The notes below the pieces were generated by a model. That model had not been told where the DNA came from. It saw only the letters and a list, made by a program, of their open reading frames with translations, and did not search any database. Shown piece by piece: positions 26,030-37,020 of a stretch of DNA of 64,000 nt; position 1 is the stretch's first letter, and each line of letters starts with the position of its first letter. The translations under genes were made by a program, and so were the position numbers. The DNA is from Chlorops oryzae. Its lineage: Eukaryota > Arthropoda > Insecta > Diptera > Chloropidae. The stretch lies in assembly GCA_020466095.1 (NCBI GenBank), contig CM035809.1:24179942-24243941 (forward strand). The letters run 5' to 3'.

Positions 26030-26480
26030 TAGATCTATGTCTCGTTAAGTCCGAGGGCTGATTTAAATCAAGCCATGGTGGGGTTCGTGGGGACATGGAA
26101 ACGCACCAAACGCGACGACGCAGAAAATTATTTCAGAAGTGTTTTAGGGCATACCAAAACTATCCACCGAGATCATATTCTCAATCCCCTTTGTAATTCC
26201 GAACATTTCGAAAGGGGCTTGAACCCCCAAAAGCACCCTCCGAATACTCTCATAGTGCCCTTTGATGGTATTCGTCTTGAAAACCAATATTCAATCATTA
26301 TTTCCCTCCAAATGTAAAACTACCCCGAGAAATGGTACATTTTTTTTTTTTTTTTTTTTTTTTCAAAAAATTCCTACAATTCTCACTGAATTCATGATTT
26401 CGGAAACGTATATAGAGCAATGAATTGAAGAAAATTCTCAGTCATCTCAGTAGAGCTGGAGAACTGTCGGAAGGTATATT
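26030..26480. other. Unassigned segment between repeat R and the CAT array
   Basis: A less AT-rich stretch containing an 80-codon plus-strand ORF (26075-26317, beginning MVGFVGTWKRTKRDDAENYF). Its start vaguely recalls the N-terminus of fatty-acid-binding proteins, but no second exon follows, so I do not call a gene. A 25-base poly-T run ends the segment. Confidence 0.3.
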
Positions 26481-26489
26481 TTCAAATTT

Positions 26490-27321
26490 GAACACCATCA
26501 CCATCATCAAAACCATCATCACAATCATCACCAACCACACCACCACCATCATCATCATCAACCTCACCATCATCACCATCAACACCATCATCATCATCAA
26601 CATCATCGCCATCATCAACATCATCATCACCATCATCATCATCAACACCATCATCATCACCATCATCACCACCATCATCATCACCATCATCATCACCATC
26701 ATCATCACCATCATCATCATCATCACCATCATCATCACCATCATCATCATCATCACCATCGTCATCAACATCATCATCACCATCATCATCAACATCATCA
26801 TCATCATCAACATCAACATCATCAACATCATCGCCATCATCACCATCATCATCGTCATCATCACTATCATCATCACCATCATCATCATCATCATCACCAT
26901 CACCATCATCATCACCATCATCACCACCATCATCATCACCATCATCATCATCACCATCATCACCATCATCACCATCAACACCATCATCATCATCAACATC
27001 ATCGCCATCATCGCCATCATCAACATCATCATCACCATCATCATCATCAACACCATCATCATCACCATCATCACCACCATCATCATCACCATCATCATCA
27101 CCATCATCATCACCATCATCATCATCATCACCATCATCATCACCATCATCATCATCATCACCATCGTCATCAACATCATCATCACCATCATCATCAACAT
27201 CATCATCATCATCAACATCAACATCATCAACATCATCGCCATCATCACCATCATCATCGTCATCATCACTATCATCATCACCATCATCATCATCATCATC
27301 ACCATCACCATCATCATCACA
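26490..27321. repeat. (CAT/CAC/CAA)n array with 405-bp higher-order repeat
   Basis: About 830 bp of near-pure CATC-type trinucleotide repeat. Variant units (AACATCAACATC, CATCGCC, CATCGTC, CACTATC) recur in the same order 405 bp apart, for example CATCGCC ending at 26835 and 27240. The array is therefore a tandem duplication of a 405-bp block. Long Ile/Thr and Met/Val reading frames on its two strands are repeat artefacts. It borders the takeout duplicate that starts at 27324. Confidence 0.9.
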
Positions 27322-27323
27322 AG

Positions 27324-29480
27324 GTAAATGTTGAAATAAAATATTATAAAATTTTAAAAATTACTTCATTCAAAATCAGTGCCAAAAATCGTAAAAGGAT
27401 GAAAGCTTATAAAAATTAGTTGAGAAAGGGTTAAAATAAATAAAAGACTTAAAATTTGTTCAATTAAAAATAAGGCCCAAAAATCTTAAAATGTTGATAA
27501 AGGGTTAAGAAGCTAAAAATATGTTACAAATAAAATCCTTTAAAATTTAATAAATCAAAAGTCAGACCTAAAAATCGTACAAGCTTATAAAATTTAGCAT
27601 TTAAGGAGTTGAATGTTTTACGTTCTTTGAGAAGGCCTTCAAACCTTCTGAAGGACATTAAAAAATTTTTACCACATTATATGGAACAGATCGTCTTTGA
27701 AACATTTTGTAATTTTTCCAAATTTTTTGCAATCAAATTTATTTAATTTTTTCTTCAATGTTCTCCATTTCAGCGTCATGGCTTCTAACCTGCCCACGTG
27801 ATAATCCCAATGAGAACTCATGCTTTCAAAAATTATTTGAGAGAACATTTCCGGCATTAGCTGCTGGCATACCAGAAATCGGTGTAAAGGGCTTCGAACC
27901 TCTTAATATCGCTCAGGTTTCAGTGTCAAAGGGCAGCGGGAAACTCCAACTCTCGGGAGGTTTTCGAAACTTGGTCATACGTGGTCCATCAAATGCTACT
28001 GTGCGTCGTGCAAGGTAGGCTTTATTATAAATAATTAAATAAATAAATAATTTCAATACAATTTATTTTTTTTTATTTTTTTTTTATAAAATCCACACAG
28101 CCTGGACTTTGAAAAGAAAGCTTTGAATTTTGAATTAGAAATTCCTCTGCTAAGGATACGTTCTCAGTACAATCTAAAGGGGAATGTATTAGTCCTGCCC
28201 GTATTTGGCAGTGGTGACGTACGACTGGCATTAAAAGATGTCAAGACCGCTGTTTATACCAAAATCAGTTTACGAAATGAGCCCGAGGTTAGTTGAAAAG
28301 TGCTGTCATGTTGAAAAAAAAAAACCAAAATTTATTTCTTCGATTTGCTTTCCTATCGCAGGAAGTCATTCACATCGACGAGATGAAGGTAACATTCCTT
28401 GTTGGCGGTATGCGGATACAATTGACCAATCTATTCAATGGCAATGAGATACTCGCTTCCTCAATCAACACTTTCCTTAATCAAAATGGCAAAGAAGTTA
28501 TCGCCGAATTGAGGCCCGATTTGGAACAGGGATTAGCTGATATCTTTCATGGTTTATGGAATAATGTCTTCTCGAAAATGCCAACTAAACTGTGGCTGCT
28601 GTGATTTCAACATGCAATTTATTTTTTTATTTATTTTTATGTTTTTTATTTATTTTTTATTTTTTTTTTATTTTTTTATTTTTTTTTATTTGTAGTCTTA
28701 TATATATGTATATATATAACTGTTTCGATTTAAGAAATAATGATCAATAAATTTATTTTTTTGCAGATTTTTTGTAGGAAGTTCGCTTTAGACTATGGGT
28801 GCTTTAATCTGGTCTGCAGTAGTCAATATAAGGCCACTTCTTCTACTATAAAAATAAAATAAATGTGGAAAAAATGAATAAAAACTTCCTACGCAACCCC
28901 GCCCGGTGCTGACAAATAACTCGATAGTCGCGACCATCGATAGTCTCGGTAGTCGATAGCATATAGTCTACATGGTCGATAGTCTGAAATATCGATATCA
29001 TCGATGCAAACTAATTTCATTCGCAAATTTCTAGTGATTTCAATCAAGCAAGTTTGACCTGATTTTAAATATCAATCATTTAAAAGCATTAAATTTAAAA
29101 AAAATAATGGTGGTCCTACAAATAATAATTTAATAAAATACTGTGCTTAATTATCCCTCCTTAGAAGCTGAATTTTAAAACCTTTCTTACTCAATTATCC
29201 ATACTTTGTAACCAGCACTGATGCTAGGCAGTATTTTGGTGACTCTTTTCCCTCGGATATTGAAAAAAATCCCGTCATTTCTGTTTTTTTGGAGGAAAGT
29301 GATCAGTAAAAATCACTTGTAAACATTTGGAGTGATTTTTGGTTAAAGGTAAAATCGAAAAAATCCCTCAAAGCGAAAAAAATCCCTCGTTTTGGCATCA
29401 GTGCATAGAATAAAATGTGAGCATGACGCCTACAATTCTCATTTGGTTTGTAAAATGGGACACTTAAGACTCGCAGAATT
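27324..29480. repeat. Segmental duplicate of 23535-25688
   Basis: About 2.15 kb nearly identical to the region from late intron 1 of the first takeout gene through its 3' flank and repeat R, with small indels. The left border lies directly after the CAT array. Exon 1 and its promoter are not included. Confidence 0.85.
27774..28604 (+). CDS. Takeout/JHBP-family copy 2, lacks exon 1
   Basis: Exons equivalent to 2-4 of the upstream gene are intact: 27774-28014, 28101-28287 and 28362-28604, with conserved splice sites and the same stop. The only protein change I see is Asp to Ala in 'LNIAQVSV'. There is no signal-peptide exon or obvious promoter upstream, only the CAT array. It may be a dead partial duplicate, or an alternative 3' exon set spliced to exon 1 at 22480-22612, which ends in the right phase. 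An assembly or haplotype duplicate is also possible. A poly(A) signal lies at 28745-28750. Confidence 0.7.
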
Positions 29481-29995
29481 TCTGAAGATTTTTGGACCGT
29501 CACGTCTCCGTCATCATCACCGTCATCATCACCATCAACATCATCAACACCATCAACACCATCAATACCATCAACACCATGATCACCATCATCACCATCA
29601 ACACCATCAACACCATCAACACCATCAACACCATCAACATCCACATCACCATCATCACACATCATCAATCATCCACCATCATACCTCACCATCACCACAT
29701 CATCACATCACCAACATCAACACCAACATCAACACCATCACTCATCATCATCCATTCTCACCAACACCATCACCAACATCATCACCAACATTAACACCAT
29801 CACCATCATAACCATCTTCATCACCGTCACCATCATCATCACATCATCATCATCACCAACATCATTAACAACATCATCACCAATATCATCATCAAGATCA
29901 TCATCACCAAGATCATCAAAACCATCAACAACATCATCACCATCAACAATATCAACACCATCAACAACATCAACACCAACATCATCACCTACTAC
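29160..29995. repeat. Dispersed repeat 'R' copy 2 with (CAT)n tail
   Basis: Repeat R (29160-29505) is followed by about 490 bp of CATCAC/CATCAA repeats (29506-29995). The same order, R then CAT tail, is seen at 61741-62870, so the tail appears to belong to the element. Confidence 0.8.
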
Positions 29996-30436
29996 CTACC
30001 TGCTACTATCCTTTCTCCCACACTCTTCCTCCCCTATGTGGAACATTCCGATTCTTGCTCATTCTCCTTTCGTTCCCTCTCTCACTCGCCAAATCATGCT
30101 CTAGCTCACTATTTGTCGATTTTCCTCTCTCTCTCACCCCTCTCCTCCCTCCTACCTTTTACCATAGAGGTCGAGGTCCGATTGGTGGTAAATAAGATTA
30201 AAACCGTCGCATCGGTGTCAAAAAAAAGCTTTAAAATGTCAAAATAAAAATATGATAGAAAAGGTACTTTGACGATAAATTAATTAAAAATTATCGGACT
30301 AACTTGCCGAATACAAAAAAAAACACTTCCAGATATTTTTATTTTATTTAATTTTTTATATTTTTTTTGAGTTCATTTCATTTTTATTAATTTTTTTTCG
30401 TTTAGATTTTTCCCGATAATTCGTGCTCGAAAAAAT

Positions 30437-31383
30437 TTACTCAGGCAAAAAATCGTCATAGGAATATTTACTAAAAAGTTTATCAGTCGATGAACGTACA
30501 ATTTCGCCCATTGCATTCTCTAAAAGTGGGCGTATTTCATCCGATAATGATTCCCAATTTTCATTCATGAACTTATTCATACGTTCGCCCAGAGCGTGAT
30601 CGCCGCTGAAAAGATTCTCGAAATGCAACTCTGCGTTCCTCAGATTATATTGCATTTTAACGTCCTTCATTTTGATAAAGTAACGTCCATTTCTCTTCAC
30701 TTTTTCACCAAATAATCGCATTATTAATTCAACGTCGGCTACACACAAAAAAAAAAAAATCAATTGAGGCATATAGTTATATCAAAATTTCATTATCGAT
30801 GGGCTACTTACTAAAATCCGCCTTACAGGGACCCTCGCCCGCCAATGGCATCAGCATTATTTTACCGTTCATTTTATAATCGGCTGTCATTGAAAGTTTC
30901 GGTATTGCCATGCCGATTTTCATTTTCATTTTAACAGGATCGATTTCAAAGTCCTTCAGCGTAAAATTCGAAAGACCACGGACATTGATATTCTTAAAGG
31001 CGGAATGTAGAAAAACCGCTCCGGATTTTTGATCCATTTTGATTTCTGGTATAATCAATGGATCTATCGGTGGTATATATAGCTCCGGTATGCCGTAAAC
31101 GAAACGTGGCTTCAATGCGTTTAATGAATTTCGTGCACAAATATTTAAGTGAGGATCTCTACGATGGCATATGTCAACGAAAGAGGCTACAAAACAAAAT
31201 ATATAAATAAATAAAAATCTGATGAAAATCTCATGAAATAAAAATAATAACAATTTTGAACCGCATTGCCTTACGTAATTTCGAGTGTTCGTTCTTTGAA
31301 TTCGGTGCTCCATCGATAAGGACGAATACAGCTAAGAATAAATGCACTAAGAAAATAGATTTCAACCTCAATTTATGTATCAT
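30437..31383 (-). CDS. Takeout/JHBP-family secreted protein, diverged third gene
   Basis: Three exons on the minus strand (31275-31383, 30812-31186, 30437-30738) join to 261 residues. A signal peptide covers about residues 1-26 (ends DGA). The disulfide pair is Cys43 and Cys52 in 'CHRRDPHLNIC', followed by GIPELYIPPIDPLIIPEI, the family signature. Its exon 2 corresponds to exons 2 and 3 of the plus-strand gene fused, so one intron differs. It lies tail to tail with the other copies and is much diverged from them, so it is an older paralogue. Secreted lipid-carrier function is inferred from the family only. Confidence 0.88.
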
Positions 31384-31499
31384 TTTTAGTTTTGTGATTT
31401 TCATCAACGGAAGAACGATAAATGTATCTCTTCAAGCTTCGAAGAATTTTTTACTTCTGTTATTTTCTTCAAAAAAATACTTCTTTAAATAAACTCGAA

Positions 31500-31735
31500 A
31501 ATTCTGCTGACTGCAGTAAATAAACAAACAGCGAGACATGGCCTCAACTTTGAGAAGCAACGAGTGACATTGCAACGACAGCGAGTTTCATGATAAAACA
31601 ACAATGGCATGGAAAAAAAAGTCAAGCAGACATATGAGATTGTTTATAAATATTCAAAAAAAAATAATTAAAAATAAATAATAATAATTTTAGAGCCAAA
31701 TCCAGCTAGAATTGACTTCGTCTATGAAAGAGTCA
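31500..31735. other. 5' flank of the minus-strand takeout gene
   Basis: Upstream region of the gene at 30437-31383. No other feature is recognised. Confidence 0.35.
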
Positions 31736-31736
31736 C

Positions 31737-32727
31737 TACCCAGCAGGAAATGTCCCCCTGACATCATCGATGAAGTCAGGGTGACTTTGGATCCGGTATG
31801 CATGACAATTCATATGAGACTTTCTATGACATTTGTACAGGAGTGGTACAGTGAATTCATCGGTGACAATGTCATGCTAGGGTGTGCGATAAAATTTGAT
31901 AGCAGCACTTTGCTCTTTTCTCTCCAAATGTCATTTTATAAAAACCCGTTTGATAGCTATTTTTGTTCGCCTCAGCCAGGGATTGAGTCCGCGATCTTCG
32001 GATTCTGAGTCGAGCACTCTCATCCTGTACGCCACTTTATGCTGACGCTCAACTGACGCTAAAACCTCATTTAAATTTCAATAGCCAATGAGAATTAAGC
32101 GCATGAACAGCATCCCTCCACGATGACTTGTCCGCCAAGGTATCATGCATGACAATGTCACCTATATGTCATCGATGACATTGTCATGCAGGAGATAATT
32201 TCCCGCTGGGCTTATTTAAATTTCAATAGCCAATGAGAATTAAGCGCATGAACAGCATCCCTCCACGATGACTTGTCCGCCAAGTTATCATGCATGACAA
32301 TGTCAGCTATATGTCATCGATCGCATTGTCATGCAGCAGATAATTTCCCGCTGGGCTTATTTAAATTTCAATAGCCAATGAGATTCGAGCGCATGAACAG
32401 TATCCCTCCACGATGACTTGTCCCCCAAGGTGTCATGCATGACAATGTCACCTATATGTCATCGATGACATTGTCATGCAGGAGATAATTTTCCGCTGGG
32501 CTTATTTAAATTTCAATAGCCTATATATCATCGATGACATCACTGATGACATTGTCATGCAGGAGATAATTTCCCGCTGGGCTTATTTAAATTTCAATGG
32601 CCAATGAGAATCAAGCGCATGAACAGCATCCCTCCACGATGACTTGTCCGCCAAGGTCTCATGCATGACAATGTCACCTATATGTCATCGATGACATTGT
32701 CATGCAGGAGATAATTTCTCGCTGGGG
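31737..32727. mobile_element. TIR element with internal 145-bp tandem repeats
   Basis: The left end CCCAGCAGGAAATGTCC and the right end (inverse of CCCAGCGAGAAATTATC) form imperfect inverted termini. Inside are units of 145 bp starting at 32071, 32216, 32361 and 32506 (the last truncated to 81 bp) and 32587. Each full unit contains a palindromic pair ATGACAATGTCA / TGACATTGTCAT. A tRNA-like segment lies at 31966-32045. No coding capacity. Confidence 0.7.
31966..32045 (-). repeat. tRNA-like SINE head inside the TIR element
   Basis: On the minus strand a B-box-like GGACTCAATCCC (31979-31990) follows a tRNA-like 5' half. It is weaker than the other tRNA-like heads in this window. Confidence 0.4.
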
Positions 32728-33240
32728 AATCGAATAAAAAAGTAAAAATAAAATAAATTTTAAGGGCTCTAAGCTCTAAAGAAGAAAGTAAATTTCTTAT
32801 GCCAAATCCTGTAAAATGCAGGAATTCCGGCGCTTCAATTGCTGCACACATTCAACTTATCGAAGCATATGGAATCAGTTTCAATCAACTGCGCTTTCGA
32901 TTTGTAATTGGTTTCTTATATTTGTATGTGGTTTGTATTTGTGGGTATTGATGCGCAGGAATTCCTGCATTATTGGCAACCAGGGCCTAACTCTGTAGTT
33001 CAACTCGGAACGTTCGAATCCGAGCAAATCCTTGAGAGCTTCTATACCAGCATCTATTTCAGAGTCACCTGTTACCTTTTGATAAACATACTTACAATAT
33101 AAAGAAATGACTATTCAAAGAACCATGGGTCATCATAACGATGACAAAAACAAATAGAAAATTTAATACAAAATTGGATCAGAATCTCAAGGACCGAGTA
33201 ACGCTTCCATAAGAAAAAATAATAAATGCGAATTTTTGCT
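32728..33240. other. Intergenic DNA, nothing identified
   Basis: No gene. Short plus-strand ORFs here are not protein-like. Confidence 0.4.
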
Positions 33241-33358
33241 CTTTTGCATAGTCCATTTATTTTGATTATGGAAACAAAGAATTATCAAAGAAAAGAGGGA
33301 ACACTTCCAACACCCCTTTTCCCATTTCAGTAATAAGAGATTATTTTAAAAATGAGCT

Positions 33359-34113
33359 TTAAGAAGTTTGACCAAAAAGCTTATGGATGTAAGTGTATTC
33401 AGGATGCTTGAGATCAAAGATTATTGACCACAGTTTAAGATCGTCTTCCTTCAGATTTAATTTCTCGAAGAATGCCAAACGTTTTTCCTGTGAAATAGTG
33501 GATGAATGATAGACGAGTCGCAAAAAAGAAAGCATGATGCGCTTTATAGATGAACTGCTCAGCGAGCAGTTCAATACCTCTTTTCGCATACGATCAAATA
33601 AATATCGAACACAGCCTTCACAAAGCCGCCATATTTAGTCCCGGTGGGCAACATCGCGAAATATTCAATACACATGTGTTCTTTTTTAAAGTTATCGAGT
33701 AATGGACCCTCAATAATTCGCTCGGCAGGAACCATCGGATTCTTGATCAAGAGATCACAGATTATATCGGGAAAAATCAAGTTTAAACAAAACACTAGCT
33801 CATTTCCATCATCTGCATGAGCTTGGTATTTTTCCAACATAATTTCGTAAATCTTAAACTGCTTAGAATCGTCAAGCAGCAAGAATCTTAAGACGTTTTT
33901 CAATTCCTTTTTCAAACGTTCTGGATTACTTTCGATCAATTGAAGTTTCTTTAACGTGGCTTCGGTTTCGAATTTTCCATAGAGATCAGCCAATTTACAT
34001 ATGCTTTCGGGATGATATAGTTCCGCCTTCAGTTCTGGATAACGTTCTGCATCTTTATTTGCAATTTCCTTACTTTTTGTTATAGCATCAGAAACTTTGA
34101 GACCATAGTTCAT
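33359..34113 (-). pseudogene. Unrecognised gene family, copy A (frameshifted)
   Basis: First of three minus-strand copies (others at 41420 and 52923). The frame starts at MNYGLKVSDA (ATG at 34111-34113) and is open until it shifts after 'GGFVKAVFD'. A one-base deletion relative to copy D near 33598 moves it out of frame, and the shared C-terminus continues in the next frame (MLSFLRLVYHSS ... YIHKLFGQTS, stop at 33359). A poly(A) signal is conserved about 98 bases downstream (33256-33261 on the plus strand, inverted). The central part differs strongly from the other copies, including indels of whole codons. I do not recognise the family. No signal peptide or membrane segment is seen, and composition suggests a soluble helical protein. 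It could also be a sequencing error. Confidence 0.65.
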
Positions 34114-34114
34114 T

Positions 34115-35035
34115 ATTTTTCTTTGTGGATTGTGAAGTGCCTGCAATTAGGACAGGTTTAATTATTGAAAGAAATATCACAGGGGCTATTGTGGATGTGA
34201 CTAAAAAAAAAAGGTCTCCAAGGGGCCATAAGTCGTCTGCTTTTAGAGTAGTTGAATACGGGAGTGGTTCTAATAAGGCGGCTCACTGTTTTAAAAAAAT
34301 ATTGCATCTGAACACATTGGCTGGGAAATTTTCGAGTTATTAGCATTGGTGTATTTGTGACCGGTTGGGGAGTAGTTGGAGAGCAGTCGCAATTACTGCA
34401 GGGTATCGATGACTGTTGCATTTCTATTTGCAAATAAGTTCATACACAATAGTGGGACTCATGCAGCTTCGCAAATTGTGGGAAATGAGAAATTTGTCAC
34501 ACAATCGTCCAAATTTATATGAAAATTTACGATGGGAAAAGTTGCGAAGGCATTTGCGAAGCTGCATGAGTACCACAAATGAGTACAGTGGAAAACAATT
34601 AGTTTTGACATCATTCAATCTCCCTGCCTCGCTCTCCCTCTAACCCTCTATCCCTCTCCCACGCATTACTCTCGGACGATTGTACCTTGGCCCTAAGTAC
34701 GATCGAAAAATTTTTTTTCAAACGCTTCACTAAGAAATTTAGTAAGGGGATTCCCCCACAGAAAATGAAGTGTATGTACTTACATTATTCAGCAGAATAG
34801 TACTTAACATCGGGGCATACATATTCGTTCGTCGATCTATGTATATTCCAAATGTTTTTGCAATAATTTATACTGAATATTAACACAATAGAAACTTGAC
34901 CGATCCGTAAAGAACTCGAAATGAATACGTATCGAAACTCCGTTAAAATCCTACCACCATTAAGGCTTCCGCTATGGAATGAGAGTTTTCTGATAGTATC
35001 GATATACATAGCTCCCAATCGGTGTGACCATTGTG
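34115..35035. other. Segmental-duplication tract upstream of copy A
   Basis: Contains blocks shared with 42240-42545 and 53735-54060 (such as 'GGGGCCATAAGTCGTCTGC'), and with 45800-46110 and 56400-56880. These probably include the 5' region of the gene family, but I cannot define a leader exon. Confidence 0.5.
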
Positions 35036-35175
35036 GCCTTTTACACTAGTCAATTATTTACCGCAATTCTCCCTTTCGGGGAAGTGAAGGGCGAGGAAGT
35101 AGAGAAAAATTGAGCGTTTTTTGGTAAAACGTACTCGGTTAATCGGTTCGTGCTCGCTTTCCTATATATAAACAC

Positions 35176-37012
35176 TAGTGTCCGACCGAAGGTTCGGCTT
35201 CGGTAATCGGCATAATCGGCCAATTCTTAATATTCGGCTTCGGCTTCGGCTAGAAAACGCCGAATATTTTAGCCGAATATTTTTGCATTTTAATGGAAGT
35301 AAAAAAGTCACGATAGATTTTCAATTGCTTCCCCGAGTAAAAATAAGCGGGCCCAAATGACGCCAAAAAATCAAAACGCTCCCAAATCGAGCTCAAATTG
35401 AGCCCAAAATTCAATACGCGCCCAAACTGGGCCGAAATAATTAACAGTATCGCGCCCAAATCGAGCCCAAACCAAGCACAAATCTAACAAAAAACGTGCC
35501 CATACCGAGCCCAATGCGCGCCCAAATCAAGCCCAAAATTGAAAAAAATTATGAAAAGTTTTGACAATTTGACTTTAAACTTATAAACGTAAAAAATCCA
35601 GTCTTTTCAATTTGGCAAAGACGGTGTCGAGGAAGAGCACTCGACCACCAGTCGAGAGTTCCGGGATTCAAATCCCACGACGAGGGAGATCAAAATCGAG
35701 AAATTAACAATTTTAAAAACAAAAGGTATTTGGAATTTTAAATAGGGAAAAACAATATTTGATATTAAATGTGTGTACACCACCGGGCCTTGTTAAGGCC
35801 GGAATTTTTTTATTTTAATTTTTCCCGTTTTGGGTTTATTTCAAGAAATTCGAGGGCCGATAGACTCAGAAGCTACTGCCTCTCTATTTTTTTTAAGATT
35901 GCGTCTTAATTCATTAAGGCGCAATACTCAAATAATAATAATAATAATAATACGTATAATTAGAATAATAATAATAATAACACTTTCGGAAATCGGTCGT
36001 TCAAGACAAAATCGTGCATGAAGTCTTCGAAGACATCGTTATTATAACTAAGCCGATTTTGACATTCGCATTTCGTTTGGCAATCACGTTCTATGTTGAT
36101 TTGTTAATAGTTATTAAATAGATTTAATATAATCAATTATATATGTATATACTTGCGGACCCCGGGATAGACCGGGATAGTTAAACACGCAAGAAGAAGA
36201 AGAATTATATATGTATGTATATACATATAATAAATATTACAATGTCATGTCAAATAAGCGTTTTATTGAAATTTTTAAAAAATTGTAAGAACTTATTCAT
36301 GTTTGCATTACGGAATACCAGTCATGTATGACTTCCTCCACGCATGGGATGCATGACTTCATGAATGACATGTCCTGCAAAGTGTCGTGCACGAAACTCG
36401 CGACATTTGTATGGATTTTGCATCGACGCCACCTATGCTTTAGTCTCGCAAGTGTCGTCAACGATTAGTTCAAGTCGTGCAGCCAGCGTCGAAGACGGGT
36501 GCAAGGCTGTGCCGAGAGGAAATATTAAATTCGAAAGTGCTTCGGGCTCGTTTTTTTAAAATTTTTTTCTTAATTTGGGCCCATTTGGGCTACATTTGGG
36601 CTTGATTTGGGCGCGCATTGGGCTCGATTTTGGGCGCGTTTGTTCACTACCCATGCCCGTTTTGGGCTCGATTTGGGCGCGATACTGTTCATTATTTGGG
36701 CCCAGTTTGGGCGTGCTTTGGGCTTGCAACATAAATAGAAATATTTGTACTCGGGTCATTGAGACCTTTTACACTAGTGAATTACTGCCGTAAATTCTCA
36801 CTTTGTGGGCGACTAAAGCGAAAGAATTTAGAGAAAATTCGAGCGGTTTTTTTTTGTTCTTGTCAAATGAATAAAGACTGATTTTCTTTCCTTACTATAC
36901 ATTTTTTTGCATTCGGCTTCGGCCTTCGGTCTTCGGCCGAAGTCTTCAACTCTGCCGATTGTTCGGCTTCGGCTTCGGCTTCGGCTAAAAATCCACCTTC
37001 GGTCGGACACTA
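35176..37012. mobile_element. hAT-type element, 1.84 kb, TIR TAGTGTCCGACCGAAGGT
   Basis: It starts TAGTGTCCGACCGAAGGT and ends with the inverted copy. The 8-bp duplication ATAAACAC flanks it (35168-35175 and 37013-37020). The paralogous sites at about 47150 and 51285 read straight through with a single ATAAACAC, so the insertion is proven by empty sites. Subterminal arms (35343-35530 and 36560-36730) are made of inverted GCCCAAAT/GGGCGCG repeats. The interior holds a tRNA-like head (35617-35688). No transposase ORF is seen, so it is non-autonomous. Confidence 0.92.
35617..35688 (+). repeat. tRNA-like SINE head inside the hAT element
   Basis: A tRNA-like 5' half (CGGTGTCGAGGAAGAGC) and B-box-like GGGATTCAAATCCC (35662-35676). 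It is carried by the hAT element. Confidence 0.5.
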
Positions 37013-37020
37013 ATAAACAC

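Noticed and set aside
26075..26317. 80-codon ORF beginning MVGFVGTWKRTKR, reminiscent of a fatty-acid-binding protein start
   Set aside because: The resemblance is limited to a few residues, no further exon follows and the site is surrounded by repeats.
26425..27327. 300-codon Ile/Thr ORF and 292-codon Met/Val ORF on opposite strands
   Set aside because: Both are translations of the CAT trinucleotide array, which stays open in several frames by composition.
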